NCBI RefSeq assembly: GCF_035594125.1
Contig: NC_087151.1
Location: forward strand, 19,739,253-19,803,252
Direction of reading: 5' to 3'
Length of the DNA: 64,000 nucleotides
From: Scylla paramamosain
Taxonomy: Eukaryota > Arthropoda > Malacostraca > Decapoda > Portunidae
Below, one piece after another: positions 24,991 through 42,426 of this stretch; within the stretch, counting starts at the first letter, position 1, and each line of letters opens with the position of its first letter. Both the position numbers and the translations under genes were made by a program. The notes beneath the pieces were generated by a model, which worked only from the letters and a program-made list of their open reading frames with translations, did no database searches and had not been told where the DNA came from.

Positions 24991-25370
24991 TTTTGCCTTT
25001 GCTTCTTTTATTAGATCATTTACCTTTAGTCTCTCCTTCTCATTCATTCATTTATCCAAACTTTCCTGTATTGCTCTGTCTTGTCCAGTTTCCATGCATT
25101 CAATATCACTTCCATGGCTGTTGTTTGTGCCCTAAATTTAACTTTCATTGGTTGCTCTCCTCCTTCTATATACTTCCCCAGTCTATGTATTTCTTCAATT
25201 TCACTTATCTAGTCCTCCCCTTCTCTCTGTATATTTCTTACAACGTCCTCTGTTACCTTTTTTTTTTGTTCTCTTTCCCTCTTGTATCTTACTGGCTCTG
25301 TTTCCTCTTTTAATCCATATATAGCAATACATTTCTTTTTGCCCACTGTGTCCCTTACCATCGATTCCTT

Positions 25371-25810
25371 CTATTTGATCACTTTCACAATTTCCTTACT
25401 TAAATCTGTCTTTTCCTTCTTTTGCACTTCTATGATTTCTGTAAAGTTAACTTTTTCTTCCTCTTTTTCCTTCCTCCATATTTGATGTTCACTTTTCATC
25501 CCTGTCACTTCATTTTCCTGTTTTTTAACAATATCATTGTTTTCCTTCAATTTTGTTTTTAGATCAGTGCATAGTGTTTTCATTTCTTTGTTTTCCTCTT
25601 CCAGGTCATGTTGTTTTTTTTCTAATTTTTTCACTTTTTCAATGAGGTCACTGATCATCCCTTCCATTAAAACCACTTTCCTTTCTTGCATTTTTCATGT
25701 AGTTCATTATCTTCCTCAAATCCTGGGAATGGTGACCCCGTTGGCAACATTCCACTCCCACCTGTGGCATCCACCTTGCTGGACCTTTTACTCATTTTAT
25801 TACATCTGTT
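25371..25810 (-). pseudogene. CR1-like LINE ORF1 (coiled-coil), broken
   Basis: A plausible start at about 25797 gives MSKRSSKVDATGG and shifts frame near 25690. A 106-codon frame rich in Glu, Lys and Leu follows (VKKLEKKQHDLEEENKEMKT), with the heptad pattern of a coiled coil. ORF1 proteins of such LINEs bind RNA and assemble on it. A stop ends the frame at 25371, and related sequence continues toward 24990. Confidence 0.65.
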
Positions 25811-25977
25811 ATTACCTATATTTTCCCTCATTTTTTTTATTTCTGGAGACAGGGGAACTCTACTTGAGCACAGCTCCTACCTGGGAACACATTCTAGGTT
25901 CCTAATGGTGGCTGTGGTCAAACAAAATCTTTCTCTACTGGAGCTTGGATCAATGCTTGTTTACTCAACGATGACTC

Positions 25978-25979
<2 letters not shown>

Positions 25980-26013
<34 letters not shown>
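25980..26013. repeat. (TG)n tract at the 3' end of CR1-like LINE c
   Basis: A TG tract directly followed by TATTTACCTAGTTG, the shared terminus of this LINE family. Confidence 0.92.
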
Positions 26014-26015
<2 letters not shown>

Positions 26016-26097
26016 TTACCTAGTTGTTATATTGTACAGGGCACAAGCCAAAGCTCATTTTGTCCTGTCTCCATAACCTTATTTATCTAATTTCTCT

Positions 26098-29691
<3,594 letters not shown>

Positions 29692-31910
29692 AGGCATAGA
29701 CACTATATTAGTTCTTTTTCATTCCCTTGGTACTTTTTCTTCTTCCAGTGAGCTGTTCATTATATCCCATATGGGTTCTTCCATTTGTTCTCTGCATTCT
29801 TTTAATATCCATGATTTACTTGATCTGGTCCCATAGCTCTTTTAGCATCCAGGTCTTCCAACAGTTTCTTGATTTCTTGTCTCTACTTGTACTTCCTTCA
29901 TTCTCTCATTCTGTGATACCATTTTTGGTGCCACAAAATCGGTTTTCTTTGTAAACACAGACTGAAAGCTCTCATTCATTAATTTGCTCATCACCTCAGT
30001 AGTTTCATAAATTCATCTTTTTTAGCATCCGGCTCTTCCAGCAGTTTTTTTATTTCTTGTCTCTTTACTTGTATCTCCTTCATTCTCTCATTCTGTGATA
30101 CCATTTTTGGTGCCACAAAATTTGTTTCCTTTGTAAACACAGATTGAAAACTCATTCATTAGTCCACTCATCACCTCAGTAGTTTCATAAATTCTTCCTT
30201 TTCCTTTTAAGCTGTTTGGAGTCTTCCTTGCATTTTGTTAATATGTCACTTTCAAAATTTCTTGCCTTTCTGTATTCTTTATTCTGCATTCTTCCCTAAT
30301 ATTTGTGTTGTTTTCTCATCATTTTCCTCCATGCCTTGTCCTTTTCTTTTTTGCTTCTACACACCTGGCATTATACCATTCATGTTTCCTGATTTTCACT
30401 TTATAACTTGGCACAAATTGTTCCATCTCTTTATACCTGCTCAAAAATATCTCATATTTTTCTTCCAGTACTATACATTTAAAAAGCTCTTTCCTGTTAA
30501 TTTTTCCATAAAATTTATTAAGCTCTGAAAAGTTTGCCTAAGCATAGTTGTCTCCCATTTCTAAATTGTTCATTCCTGTGGAACACTGTTTTCTCCTATA
30601 GTACTATTTCTATTGTCACATGATCACTTTTTCCAATGGACTTAGTCAATGTATACTCGTACTTGGTCTACTTTCTGGGGTCTTTGTAAACATTAAGTCC
30701 AACTGTGATGGTTCTTCTTCTCTGCATCCTGTAGGCTCATTCACCTATTGTCTCATTGTATTCACCATCATAGTATGAATAAGTTCTTCGCTCCATGACA
30801 CGACATTTTCTTTCACTTCCATCTCCTCCCAGTTAATTCCTTTAGCGTTGAAGGCACATACTAAGAGAACTTTGTTACTTTTCTTATAATTTCCTCTATG
30901 CTATTTCTTGTTTCTAGTTGCATAGTTTTATATCTATTTGTCTCCCATGCATTAGTTTTTGGTAGTATATAAATTGCAATAATTCCTTTTTTCACTTTAT
31001 TTGATCTTAATCACAAACACTCAAGGTTTCCACCATTCCATCACCATATTCCACTTCCTCAACAACAATATCCTCTTTTACCAATATCATCACTCCTCCT
31101 CCCTTTTCTTTTCTGTCTCTCCTCCATGTGCTATAATCTTCCTTTGCAAATCTCATCTTTATTTCCTCTTTTAGTTTGGTTTCCATTAAACATACCACGT
31201 CTGGTTTATTGATCTTTAGGTAGCCTTCAAATAGGCTCAACACCAAACTGTCTGTATTTGTAAACATAATCTTTAAGCTTCTGCTTGGTGATCTTCCATG
31301 GCATCTTTGTGCCACCATTTCTTCACTTTCATGTCCACAACTTTCCAAGTGAATCTCCTTGCTTGTTCCTGTGTTCTCTTCTTGTATTTTGACTGGGCCT
31401 CTATTCTCAACTCTTTCAGTTTACTTCTCTCTTCTTCGTTCATGTTTCTTTTTATCCATATTCCCCTCATTCCTTCTACTTTTGCCAATTTTCCTGTTCT
31501 TTGTAACACAAGTTCTGCTGCTGTTTGTGACATGAATCTTATTTTCATTGGTCTTATTTAATTTTCATCGTACTTTCCAATCTATAAATCTCTTCAGTTT
31601 GTTCAACTATCTCTCCTTTCCCCTCCACTTCTGCTATAATTTCCTTAGCCCTTTTCACCTCTTCTTTCTCTCTAGCTATTTTCATGGGTAGTTCTTCATC
31701 TTGACCCCCAAATACCACTACCCACATCTTTCTCTGTACCGTGTCTCCCACAAGATTACCTTTTTCCTTTATTATTTTAATCAATTGTTTTTCCATGTCC
31801 TTATTGTGTTCCTGTTGCTGTTGCCTTATTATCTCCTCTATATCCACCTTTTGTTGTTGTTCTCTCTCTCTCTCTCTCTCTTCTTTCCAACTTTTAACTT
31901 TCTCTGTCAC
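29692..31910 (-). pseudogene. CR1-like LINE ORF1 end, endonuclease and RT start (copy c, 5' half)
   Basis: ORF1-like Glu/Lys-rich coiled coil (31554-31910) is followed by endonuclease start pieces: MFTNTDSL and VCLMETKLKEE near 31170-31270 and KGGGVMILVKEDI near 31080. Decayed endonuclease, linker and RT fingers (DLDAKRAMGPDQVN, EEKVPREWKRTNIV) extend to the insertion of copy D. Near 29880-30180 two diverged copies of about 150 bp, each containing ATTCTGTGATACCATTTTTGG, lie in tandem. This is a local duplication inside the linker region. Confidence 0.72.
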
Positions 31911-32306
31911 TAATTCTTTTGCTTTTCCAACCTTAATCTCTCTCTTGTAAAGCTTTCTTTAATTCCTCATTCTCTTCCTTGAATTTCTTGATTTCTTCAC
32001 AGTAATTCTTGTTTAAGTCCACTATTTTTGTCACTTCTCTCAGTTTCATGTTTTCTTTTTCTTTTTCCATTTCCCTCTTTTCATCCCTATTATATCACTC
32101 AATATCTTTTTTACATTGTCACCACCCACCCTCTCTCTTCCCTCAATGTCTTTATTATCACTGTTAAGTGATAATAATATTTCTTCTCTTATTTTCACAT
32201 TTTCTTCCTCAATTTTCCACATTCATTGACTTCTATGAGCTACATTGAGGTCCTCATCACTGAATGCTTCAAAAACATTTACCATGCCACCTGCCATCTT
32301 CTTTGT

Positions 32307-33504
<1,198 letters not shown>

Positions 33505-33511
33505 CAAATAA

Positions 33512-34237
33512 GAGTTTAACGTGAGTTTCTGCAAATACTGAAAGAGGTGAAAGAACATGTAATTTTAATTAGAAAATGTTCTATACACATATGCATTTGT
33601 AAGGGTTTGTTTACCCGTTAGAGGAGTTGAAAATGTATGGGACTCACTGGTGTGCTATGCAAGTAGTTATGAGGTGATGGGCAGATGGTTGCATTGTCGC
33701 AACCTCAGAGGTGCCACTTGATCAAATTATGAATGGTTTCATCTTATTTTTTTAAGGTTGTTGAATATTATTGTATCTTATAACAAGACAAATGGTATTA
33801 GAAAGCATGTAATTTACTGATAAGCATTACATGTCAACATTATTGCAGTGATTAAAATTACTCTTGTAAAATGCTATGTGGCATCATTGAAGCAAGGGAG
33901 GAAGGGGGAGTGAGTATGACCAACCTTGAAAACAGCTGAGTGAGTACAGTGACACATGTCAGTCGCTGTCAGTCTCAGAGTGTCATTTTCCACAGCCTAC
34001 AAAAAATAAGATTAAAGTAATTTGACCAAGTGGCACCTTTGAGGCTGCGACAATGCAGCCATCTGTCCATCACCTCATAGCTACATGCATAGCACACCCA
34101 TGAGTCCCATGCATTTTCAACTCCTCTGACAGGTAATCAAAGCCTTAAAATGCATATGTGTATAGAACATTTTCTAGTTAGAATTAAACATTCTTTCATC
34201 TGTTTCAGTAATTGCAGAAACTCACATTACACCCTGT
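33512..34237. mobile_element. Long-hairpin MITE (foldback element)
   Basis: Arms of about 215 bp (33519-33733 and 34020-34232) are inverted copies with roughly 85% identity by eye, around a loop of about 290 bp. Landmarks include GTGAGTTTCTGCA at the left tip and TGCAGAAACTCAC at the right, and GTTCTATACACATATGCAT in both arms. No transposase remains and superfamily is unknown. It lies about 120 bp from a PANK4 exon on the donor side. Confidence 0.85.
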
Positions 34238-34357
34238 ATATTATATAATACATATTCACATATCAGGATGAAATACTACCAGTGTTCTGAGACTACTTTG
34301 AGTATCTTAATGGATAAGAAGAGTATAATGTACATGTGATAACGAACTGTTTCATAC

Positions 34358-34520
34358 CACATTCTTCAGCTCCCAGTAGGAAAGCTCCTATGGCTCCAAG
34401 ATAACCTTCATGTCGCAAAAAGAGTGCTTGAACAGCTCCACGGCTCCAGTAGTTGATAGCAAAACTAATGGTGTGCATGCTGACTGGGTGGTTGCGGAGA
34501 AAGTATCCTCCAAAATATAC
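34358..34520 (-). CDS. PANK4: PANK4-like exon: conserved core of the kinase-like domain
   Basis: This 163-nt minus-strand exon has an acceptor TATTTCAG before GTATATTTTGG and a donor AATGTG/GTATGA. It starts in phase 0, matching the end of the exon at 48097-48197, and ends with one extra base that the next exon completes. It encodes [26 protein letters not shown] and then [20 protein letters not shown]. These are the best-conserved strands and helices near the C-terminal end of eukaryotic pantothenate-kinase folds. In this family the kinase phosphorylates pantothenate at the first step of CoA synthesis, but PANK4-type proteins are often inactive as kinases. The intron to the next exon is about 21.3 kb and the one before is about 13.6 kb. 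Confidence 0.95.
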
Positions 34521-35198
34521 CTGAAATACAAATAAATAATAGTAGTCTTCCACTATTTATAGTATTGCTTTCGTATCAAATGCTATCCATACTCCTTGTA
34601 TGAGAGAGGCCTCAGAGTTTAAGCTTTAATGTTTAACTTCAATATTTAACTTTAATATTTAACTACTTCATCTGACAAAATATAGAATGAAGAGAGAAGT
34701 GGAAAATATCACACAATATACAACTACTTATGGTACATTAAAATAACATTGGATAAGAGGGATGATGATAAGCCTGAAACCATTTAACTCCTAGATTGGA
34801 GTTTGCTAACAAGTTATGTATTTTGTAAGTGTTTATTTACAGTATTCACCAGTTTTTAAAAATCTTCCTCAATTCTTACAAACACTAAAGAAGTCTTGTA
34901 AGCCAGTGAAATCAAGAAACAGGTATACACTTACATCAACATACAACTTCTAACTCACTCAAAGTGCTAATCCTTAAACCAAATAAATAACAAAATGAAG
35001 AAAATAAAAAAAAGGACCATTATCAAAAAATTTTCTTTTTAATCCAATTTATCCTTCATAGAGCTGGACAACTTATGAGTCTCATAAGTAGTTTGTAGTA
35101 AAATGTTTCTTCTCCTAGATGCCCTAGATTCCCCTACTGACCTTCACCTGCTGGGGCATCTGACAAAGGCTATCATGGTCTCCCTACACCAAGGCTAA
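34521..35198. other. Intronic sequence without recognised features
   Basis: AT-rich sequence between the exon and jockey-like copy E. No motif, repeat or coding signal was supported. Confidence 0.5.
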
Positions 35199-37406
35199 TT
35201 TTTTTTTTTTTTTTTATGTAGGAAGGACACTGGCCAAGGGCAACAAAAATCTAATAAAAAAATGCTCACTGAAATGCCAGTCCCATAAAAGGATCAAAGC
35301 AGTGGTCAAAAACTGATGAATAAGTGTCTTGAAACCTCCCTCTTGAAGGAATTCAAGTCATAGGAAGGTGGAAATACAGAAGCAGGCAGGGAGTTCCAGA
35401 GTTTACCAGAGAAAGGGATGAATGATTGAGAATACTGGTTAACTCTTGGGTTAGAGAGGTGGACGGAATAGGGGTGAGAGAAAGAAGAAAGTCTTGTGCA
35501 GCAAGGCTGTGGGAGGAGGGGAGGCATGCAGTTAGCAAGATCAAAAGAGTAGTTAGCATGAAAATAGCAGTAGAAGACAGCTAGATATGCAACATTGTGG
35601 CGGTGAGAGAGATGCTGAAGACAGTCAGTTAGAGGAGAGGAGTTGATGAGACGAAAAGCTTTTGATTCCACCCTGTCTAGAAGAGCAGTATGAGTGGAAC
35701 CCCCAAGACATGTGAAGCATACTCCATACATGGACGGATAAAGCCCTTGTACAGAGTTAGCAGCTGGGGGGGGGGGGGTGAGAAAAACCGGCAGAGACGT
35801 CTCAGAACGCCTAACTTCATAGAAGCTGTTTTAGCTAGAGATGAGATGTGAAGTTTCCAGTTCAGATTATAAGTAAAGGACAGACCAAGGATGTTCAGTG
35901 TAGAAGAGGGGGACAGTTGAGTGTCATTGAAGAAGAGAGGATAGTTGTCTGGAAGGTTGTGTCGAGTTGATAGATGAAGGAATTGAGTTTTGAGGCATTG
36001 AACAATACCAAGTTTGCTCTGCCCCAATCAGAAATTTTAGAAAGATCAGAAGTCAAGTGTTCTGTGGCTTCCCTGCATGATATGTTTACCTCCTGAAGGG
36101 TTGGATGTCTATGAAAAGACATGGAAAAGTGCAGGGTGGTATCATCAGCGTAGGAGTGGATAGGACAAGAAGTTTGGGTTAGAAGATCATTAATGAATAA
36201 TGAATAATGAGAATGGGTGACAGGACAGAACCCTGAGGAACAACACTGTTAATAGATTTAGGAGAAGAACAGTGACCGTCTACCACAGCAGCAATAGAAC
36301 GGTCAGAAAGGAAACTTGAGATGAAGTTACAGAGAGAAGGATAGAAACCGTAGGAGGGTAGTTTGAAAATCAAAGCTATGTGCCAGACTCTATCAAAAGC
36401 TTTTGATATGTCCAAGGCAACAGCAAAAGTTTCACCAAAATCTCTAAAAGAGGATGACCAAGACTCAGTAAGAAAAGCCAGAAGATCACCAGTACAGCGG
36501 CCTTGACGGAACCCATACTGGCGATCAGATAGAAGGTTGTGAAGTGATAGATGTTTAAGAATCTTCCTGTTGAGGATAGATTCAAAAACTTTAGATAGGC
36601 AGGAATAGGACAGTAGTTTGAGGGATTAGAACGGTCACCCTTTTTAGGAACAGGTTGAATGTAGGCAAACTTCCAGCAAGAAGGAAAGGTAGATGTTGAC
36701 AGACAGAGCTGAAAGAGTTTGACTAGGCAAGGTGCAAGCATGGAGGCACAGTTTCAAAGAACAATAGGAGGGACCCCATCAGGTCCATAAGCCTTCTGAG
36801 GGTTTAGGCCAGCAAGGGCATGGAAAACATCACTGCGAAGAATTTTAATACGTGGCATGAAGTAGTCAGAGGGTGGAGGAGAGGGAGGAACAAGCCCAGA
36901 ATCGTCCAAGGTAGAGTTTTTAGCAAAGGTCTGAGTGAAGAGTTCAGCTTTAGAAATAGATGTGATAGCAGTGGTGCCATCTGGTTGAAATAGAGGAGGG
37001 AAAGAAGAAGCAAAGTTATTGGAGATATTTTTGGCTAGATGCCAGAAATCACAAGGGGAGTTAGATCTTGAAAGGTTTTGACATTTTCTGTTAATGAAGG
37101 AGTTTTTGGCTAGTTGGAGAACAGACTTGGCATGGTTCCGGGAAGAAATATAAAGTGAATGAGATTCTGGTGATGGAAGGCTTAAGTACCTTTTGTGGGC
37201 CACCTCTCTATCATGTATAGCACGAGAACAAGCTGTGTTAAACCAAGGTTTAGAAGGGTTAGGACGAAAAAAAGAGTGAGGAATGTACACCTCCATGCCA
37301 GACACTATCACCTCTGTTATGTGCTCAGCACACAAAGATGGGTCTCTGACACGGAAGCAGTAGTCATTCCAAGGAAAATCAGTAAAATACCTCCTCAGGT
37401 CCCCCC
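35199..37406 (-). mobile_element. Jockey-like LINE, 5'-truncated (copy E)
   Basis: The T-run at 35199-35215 is its A-tail. It follows copy B up to CTCCTCAGGTCCCCCCCC at about 37390-37408. The break is inside or next to the C-run, close to the break of copy D. It has more indels than copies C and D, including a G-run expansion near 35767 and a 14-bp loss near 36605. It is therefore older. Confidence 0.92.
35306..37406 (-). pseudogene. LINE ORF2, RT part with several frameshifts (copy E)
   Basis: Motif A ([11 protein letters not shown]) near 36385-36415 is intact. Motif B reads [11 protein letters not shown] with a Gly-to-Val change near 36215. Frameshifts lie near 35770, 35985, 36195 and 36610. 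The same TGA as copy D interrupts the frame before NCASMLAPC near 36751. The endonuclease is absent. It is non-functional. Confidence 0.88.
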
Positions 37407-37529
37407 CCATGAGATGTAGTTCCACTGTGTGGGTTAGGTCTCATGATGGGTGATGAGACTGTCACACCCCTATACCATAAAGAGAAGACAGAAGAAGAAA
37501 TAAATTATGAAAATAATAATAACAATGTT

Positions 37530-37530
37530 A

Positions 37531-37565
<35 letters not shown>
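37530..37565. repeat. (AAT)n microsatellite
   Basis: About a dozen AAT units. Confidence 0.93.
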
Positions 37566-37582
37566 CTATCTACCTAGATACC

Positions 37583-38365
37583 AGACTGGTGTTGTGCCAA
37601 ATTGCTCACACCATCAAAATTGCCCCTGGGAGCAATTTTGACAGAAATCAATACCTGTATGGAGTTATAATGGCAAATTAGTATTGCTATGATGTCTGTT
37701 GAATATGTTACGATAGAAATGGAGCAAGAAAACAAGATTAATGTGTACCAAGATTAACTCCCTGTGCGAGAGTATGAAGTCCTACCACTGTGTTTGATTT
37801 TCATGTATTTTAGTGGTTCCCAACTTTTACTAAGTTCATGCACCCTTTTGGGAATTTTTGAGAAATTCATGTACTGTGTTTTATGTTCATATAGTATATT
37901 TTATGTATTATTCAACATCAGTATGGAGTTTTATTTGACAAATTACTATTGCTTTGTTGTGTGTGGAATATGTTAGGATATAAATGGAGTAAGTAAGTAC
38001 GAGTAATGAGTGAGTGTAGGAATCATAATGTATTTGATACATGTGGTGATGAAACATAAAATCTATGAGTATAAAACTTAGTGGGAGGCCTTCAACACAA
38101 GTGCACGGAACGAATTTCAGTGTTCTGTTATCACTGGCTACTCTTGTTTGTTTTCTCCACTTCTATCCTACCATGTTCCACAGACAACAAAACAATAATA
38201 ATTTCCCCCCCCCAAAAAAAACTCCATAGTGATGTTGATGATACATAAAATACATAAAATACCTGGGAGATGTTTTGATGCTCTCATCTCACTATAGTGC
38301 ACATGCATAGTAGTATCATCTGGGAGTAATTTTGACCCCAGGAGCAAATTAGTACAGCACCAGAT
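37583..38365. mobile_element. TIR-bearing non-autonomous DNA element, superfamily unknown
   Basis: The ends are imperfect inverted repeats. The left end CTGGTGTTGTGCCAAATTGC matches the complement of the right end, CTGGTGCTGTACTAATTTGC, with 4 differences. A subterminal GGTCAAAATTACTCCC-type motif is present on both sides. Internal segments near 37905-37990 and 38150-38265 are also inverted copies of each other (ATGGAGTTTTATTTG against its complement), so much of the element could fold back. There is no transposase. Confidence 0.65.
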
Positions 38366-41355
38366 CATGATCTGAGTGATTTAGATCCAGAGGTGGCTTA
38401 TAGCAGATGAGACTTGCTGAAGTTGCTGGTAGTGGCCATATTAGCAGCTAAGCAGGTTCTTCTGGGAACTTATTTAGGGAAATACACTGCAAGAAAATGG
38501 CTGATATGTCTGAGAAGCAAACTGAATGATAATGAATCACTGTAGAATGTTGCTGTAGGCACAAAAGAGTGTAATAGTGGTAACAGATACCAGAAACAAA
38601 GGAAATACAACAAGCACATCAAGCTTTATTTTTATGCCTTCTGATTATAATTATGTGGCCATTGCCACCTCTACCAGTGACTACATGATGAGGCAAAGGA
38701 AGGTACCACTTGTCCAGGCATAAAATAATGCCTTTACTTTTGAAGTGCCACAATAATAGTGTCATTACACTTGCTCACTGAATATTTTTGGTCCTGTTGT
38801 TTTGGCAGAGTGTCATCTTAGCTTGGGACTGAGAACTTTCAGATACACATTACCCTTATTTTTCATTATTCTCAACCAAACTGAATAAAATTGTGTGTGT
38901 TAATAGTTGATATTAGGTTTTGCAAAAGATCACGAGGGTATTCCATCATTGAATGCATTATAATAATGACTCAGGACAAAATGATAATGTATTGGCAGTT
39001 GTTTTTATACTTGGGAGGATAGAGACTACCTTAGTCTTCCCTGAAAATCTCTTACCTGCACCCTACTCACCTCTTGAAAGTATGAAATGCTTGTGCTGAA
39101 TGCAACATATTTTGGGGGAGTGTAACTTACTAAAGCGAAAATACTTTGAGATAATCATGCCAAGAGCAAGCAGAGGAGGATATCAGCTAGGTGTAGGAGG
39201 TAGAAGGAGACAGCACCATGAATCCCATGTTATTAAGTAATGCTGATAAGAATCTCGACCAATCACCATTTCCCAGACTATTGCGGAATGATACTGGCCC
39301 CAGCCTTAGGACACACACAAGCCTCCCTCTTTCTTTCCTGGCCATGACATTCAAGCAGGCAGATAACTGATCTCCTACCTAGGCCAGCTGCTAGTGCAAC
39401 TCCCCAGGCAGATTCAGTGATTAGGAAATGACCAACTGTGATGATAACACCTAACTGCCAACCAGCTGGGGAATGATGCCTCAATCCTGCTGCAGGTATT
39501 GTCAAGGGACCATCAAGGTACAACGAGGCATGCTGAGGTATGCCAAGGTATGCCCAGGGAAGCCCATGGACTTGAAAGGATGCTGCACTGGTTACCCCTT
39601 CACCCTCACCACCACTGACGAGACCAGGTGGCCACCGGTGGCCACCCACCCTAAACCCAAGACCTGCCTGAGAGGAGCACTGTCAATTTGCTCATCTACC
39701 CCCACTGCTACTGATCAGATAAGCATGGATGGGACCTCCGAGTTCCTCAGATTAATTAGGCAAGTAGTCCCACCTGATAAATAACCAGAGGGGGAAGTGA
39801 TAGGTAGGGACCCCCCCTGCCTGGCCAATGTCAAGACTTCCATCTTGTGAACATTTAAAAGTAAAAGTATCTATTTGTTTTTTACTTTTCACTCAAAACC
39901 AGTAATTCATCCATGCAAAAAGGAATGCATGAAAGGAATGCGTTGGAAAATGCCTGTTTCTGAGATGCTTGTGAAGAACTGAAGACGACACCTCTATTCA
40001 AATTGAGTGTGATTTAACTACACTAGCAAAAGTCTGTGTTCTGGGTTAATCCACAAATGGATTATATGTGATATTTTAATGAAAACTGGTTGAGGAGAGT
40101 TTGAGATCAGTAGTATAGCAAAAACGAGGAGAAGGTGAGCTAAGTGAATATTAAAACCGGTGGAGAAAGAGACAGTCAATCAGAACAAGAACAAGAAGGG
40201 ATTGATATGATGGTGGTCTTCCACAGATTCTTCACTTTTTCTGGTTCCCACAGCCAATGAGACAAGACCACACTACTACCCAACTGTCTCAACACCATAT
40301 AAAAAGGCTTAGCCTGTCTTCACCAACCCCTGCAGGGCACAGTGTGTGGCATGAGAGGAAACAGGGCAATGGCTGTCCATGATACATAAGACCAACAAGG
40401 ATCAGGCACTGGTCTTGGTGGTCATAAACTACCTCTCCACTCAGAAAAGTCTGATGACAATGCTGACGACAACAACGATGCTCATTGGGTGATGAGCAGC
40501 AGCCAGCAGCAGTGTAATGAGCGCCCACAGTGTTCATCAGGACAACCCTCTATCACCTGTCTTTCCCTCTGGCCCATTGTCTGACACCTACCTGCTGGAG
40601 TGATACCTGTCATTCTTCCCTGCCCCTTCCAGGATGATGTCTGGGAACTACACGATAGTTATGCCAGTGTCTCACGCCATCCACCACCATCCTCATCCCG
40701 CAAAAAAAAGAAGATAAGCTTTCCAAGTTTTCCCTTTCCCAAGCTAGAGTAGCTAAGGGCCTGCTATCCTGGTCAGCACCCAGAGTAGGATTAACAGGTT
40801 AGTCACACTTCCTTGGTTTGGTTAGATGAAGTGTTAGGGCTTCCTGTTGGGAGTTCATTTATTTTTGTTACCTTTACATATTATTAAACAACATAAATTT
40901 ATCATTAACTTTATTTTCTCACCACCTTTGCCAGTAGAATATTCATACTGATTTGGTTAATTGTCTGGTTGTTTGTTTTCACTTTTATTCATTGATTAAT
41001 TTATTGTTCTATTTTCTTTAGTATGTTTTGTTATTAGCTGGCTACATATTTTTGATTCCATATATTTTCTTGGCTGATTCAATTACTCATTGTTTTTTGT
41101 TCTCACAAGTATGTAATGGGTTACAGCAGTACAATAATATTTTATTGTCTCAAAGGAAGACATTGTATACTCATAATTACTCATCTTTATTGTTATATTT
41201 ATAATAAACTTAAATCAAACAGTAATATTAAGTGGTAATTGATCTCATATGGAAAAATCTGTCTTTTCAAGGTGCTATGCATTATCTCAATACTGCCTGT
41301 ATATTGTCTGCTGGTAGATCATAATCATACAAAAAAAGTGACTCCAAAGTGCTAT
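38366..41355. other. About 3 kb without recognised features
   Basis: Scanned for RT, transposase and exon motifs and for terminal repeats, with none supported. Open frames of about 100-120 codons near 39278-39784 overlap on both strands in a GC-richer patch and have no motif that I recognise. Confidence 0.4.
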
Positions 41356-41379
41356 AAAAAAAAAAAAAAAAAAAAAAAA
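41356..41379. repeat. A-run of about 24 nt
   Basis: Homopolymer in the intron. It could be an eroded retroposon tail, but nothing upstream supports that. Confidence 0.9.
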
Positions 41380-41479
41380 CGCTGTCTTCCAATTCTGTAA
41401 TACATGTTTCTGACTGTAATTTTAAGCATGCTGTTAGATAGCATTGGCATTCAGAGAACAAGTGTATTGCAGCAATTGC

Positions 41480-41720
41480 AGTATTCTGGAAAAACTGCCA
41501 GATTCACTAGATAAATTAATTTTGCCTAAAAACTCAGTATACTGGAAAAATCTTTGTCATTTGTGTGTCATCTAACCAACTAATAAAATATTAGGAACAT
41601 TTTTAGCTGCCATCAAGTAGAGAGCAGGAAATATGGCAAAATGAGATCAGATATTTTGGATCTGGGATGTATTGTCACCTTGGGATGAATGCTATTTCTT
41701 CTTATTATATAAGTTTACTT
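41480..41720 (-). mobile_element. Tc1-like element, 3' end fragment
   Basis: Read in reverse, this matches the 3' flank of the Tc1-type transposase relic at 52480-52710. Shared phrases include GGGATGAATGCTATTT, GGATGTAT, ATGGCAAAATGAG (or GTGGCAAAATGAG), GAACATTTTTAGC and TTTGTCATTTGTGTGT. The transposase itself is not recognisable beyond it. Confidence 0.65.
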
Positions 41721-42426
41721 AATTTCTTTAAGTTATACAATCAACATCAAACTTTATAAATCCTGACACATATGAGTAAAACAACCATGTTTTGATGTCA
41801 AATCTTAGCTGGACACTGGTGAAGATTCTCCGTTGAAATTATGTCTTCCAATGTCTTCCCTGAGTTACTGCGTAAGTGTTTACATCGTGTCTCCCAACAT
41901 CTTCTCTGAGCTGCAGCTTTCTTCTTTGGAAATATGACCCATACTTTCACATCTTGGTTCTTCTTTCGTGATATGTTTGTGCAATCAAATATAGTACATA
42001 TGTAGACAGAGGTTTTATGACAACACTGCAAACTCATATCTTCTTCCTCAGTTTTTTTTTTTTTTGTCTTTTGTTTTGTTTTGTTTTGGAGAAGTCAGTG
42101 TGTCTGATATCATGCAATTCTTTCATCTTGGCAAGATTTTAGCTGTCACAGTATCCCTGCAGCACAAATAATACCAATTTTTTTTTTCTTTTTGGGATTT
42201 GTTAGATAAAACATTAATCTTTGTAAAAACCAGTGGAAAAATGTTTCAGACTAAATATGTAGAAGGAAACTAGAAATAAATGTGACTCTGAGAGCCTAGT
42301 TGCAAATATTTATCTTATAATAACTTTTATGTAGTAGAGTGTACATCACCAGATCCCATGGATGCTGTTAGCATAAGCACTTCTTAGGATTAATGTTTTA
42401 TGGCAAACTGACATAAAAGGTCAATA

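Larger units (their letters stand above)
22023..25930 (-). mobile_element. CR1-like LINE, near full-length but decayed (copy b)
   Basis: On the minus strand it has ORF1-like coiled-coil sequence, an endonuclease, an RT and a C-terminal region, in order. It ends in a terminus made of short repeats (CAACTAGGTAAATAC) running into (AC)n. Related copies in the window end in the same way. The 5' limit is estimated. I call it CR1-like from its APE endonuclease, RT layout and repeat-type 3' end instead of poly(A). The clade needs a tree. Confidence 0.8.

Noticed and set aside
39278..39784. Overlapping 100-120 codon open frames on both strands
   Set aside because: No motif, no splice support, and both strands are open in a GC-richer patch, so chance is likely.
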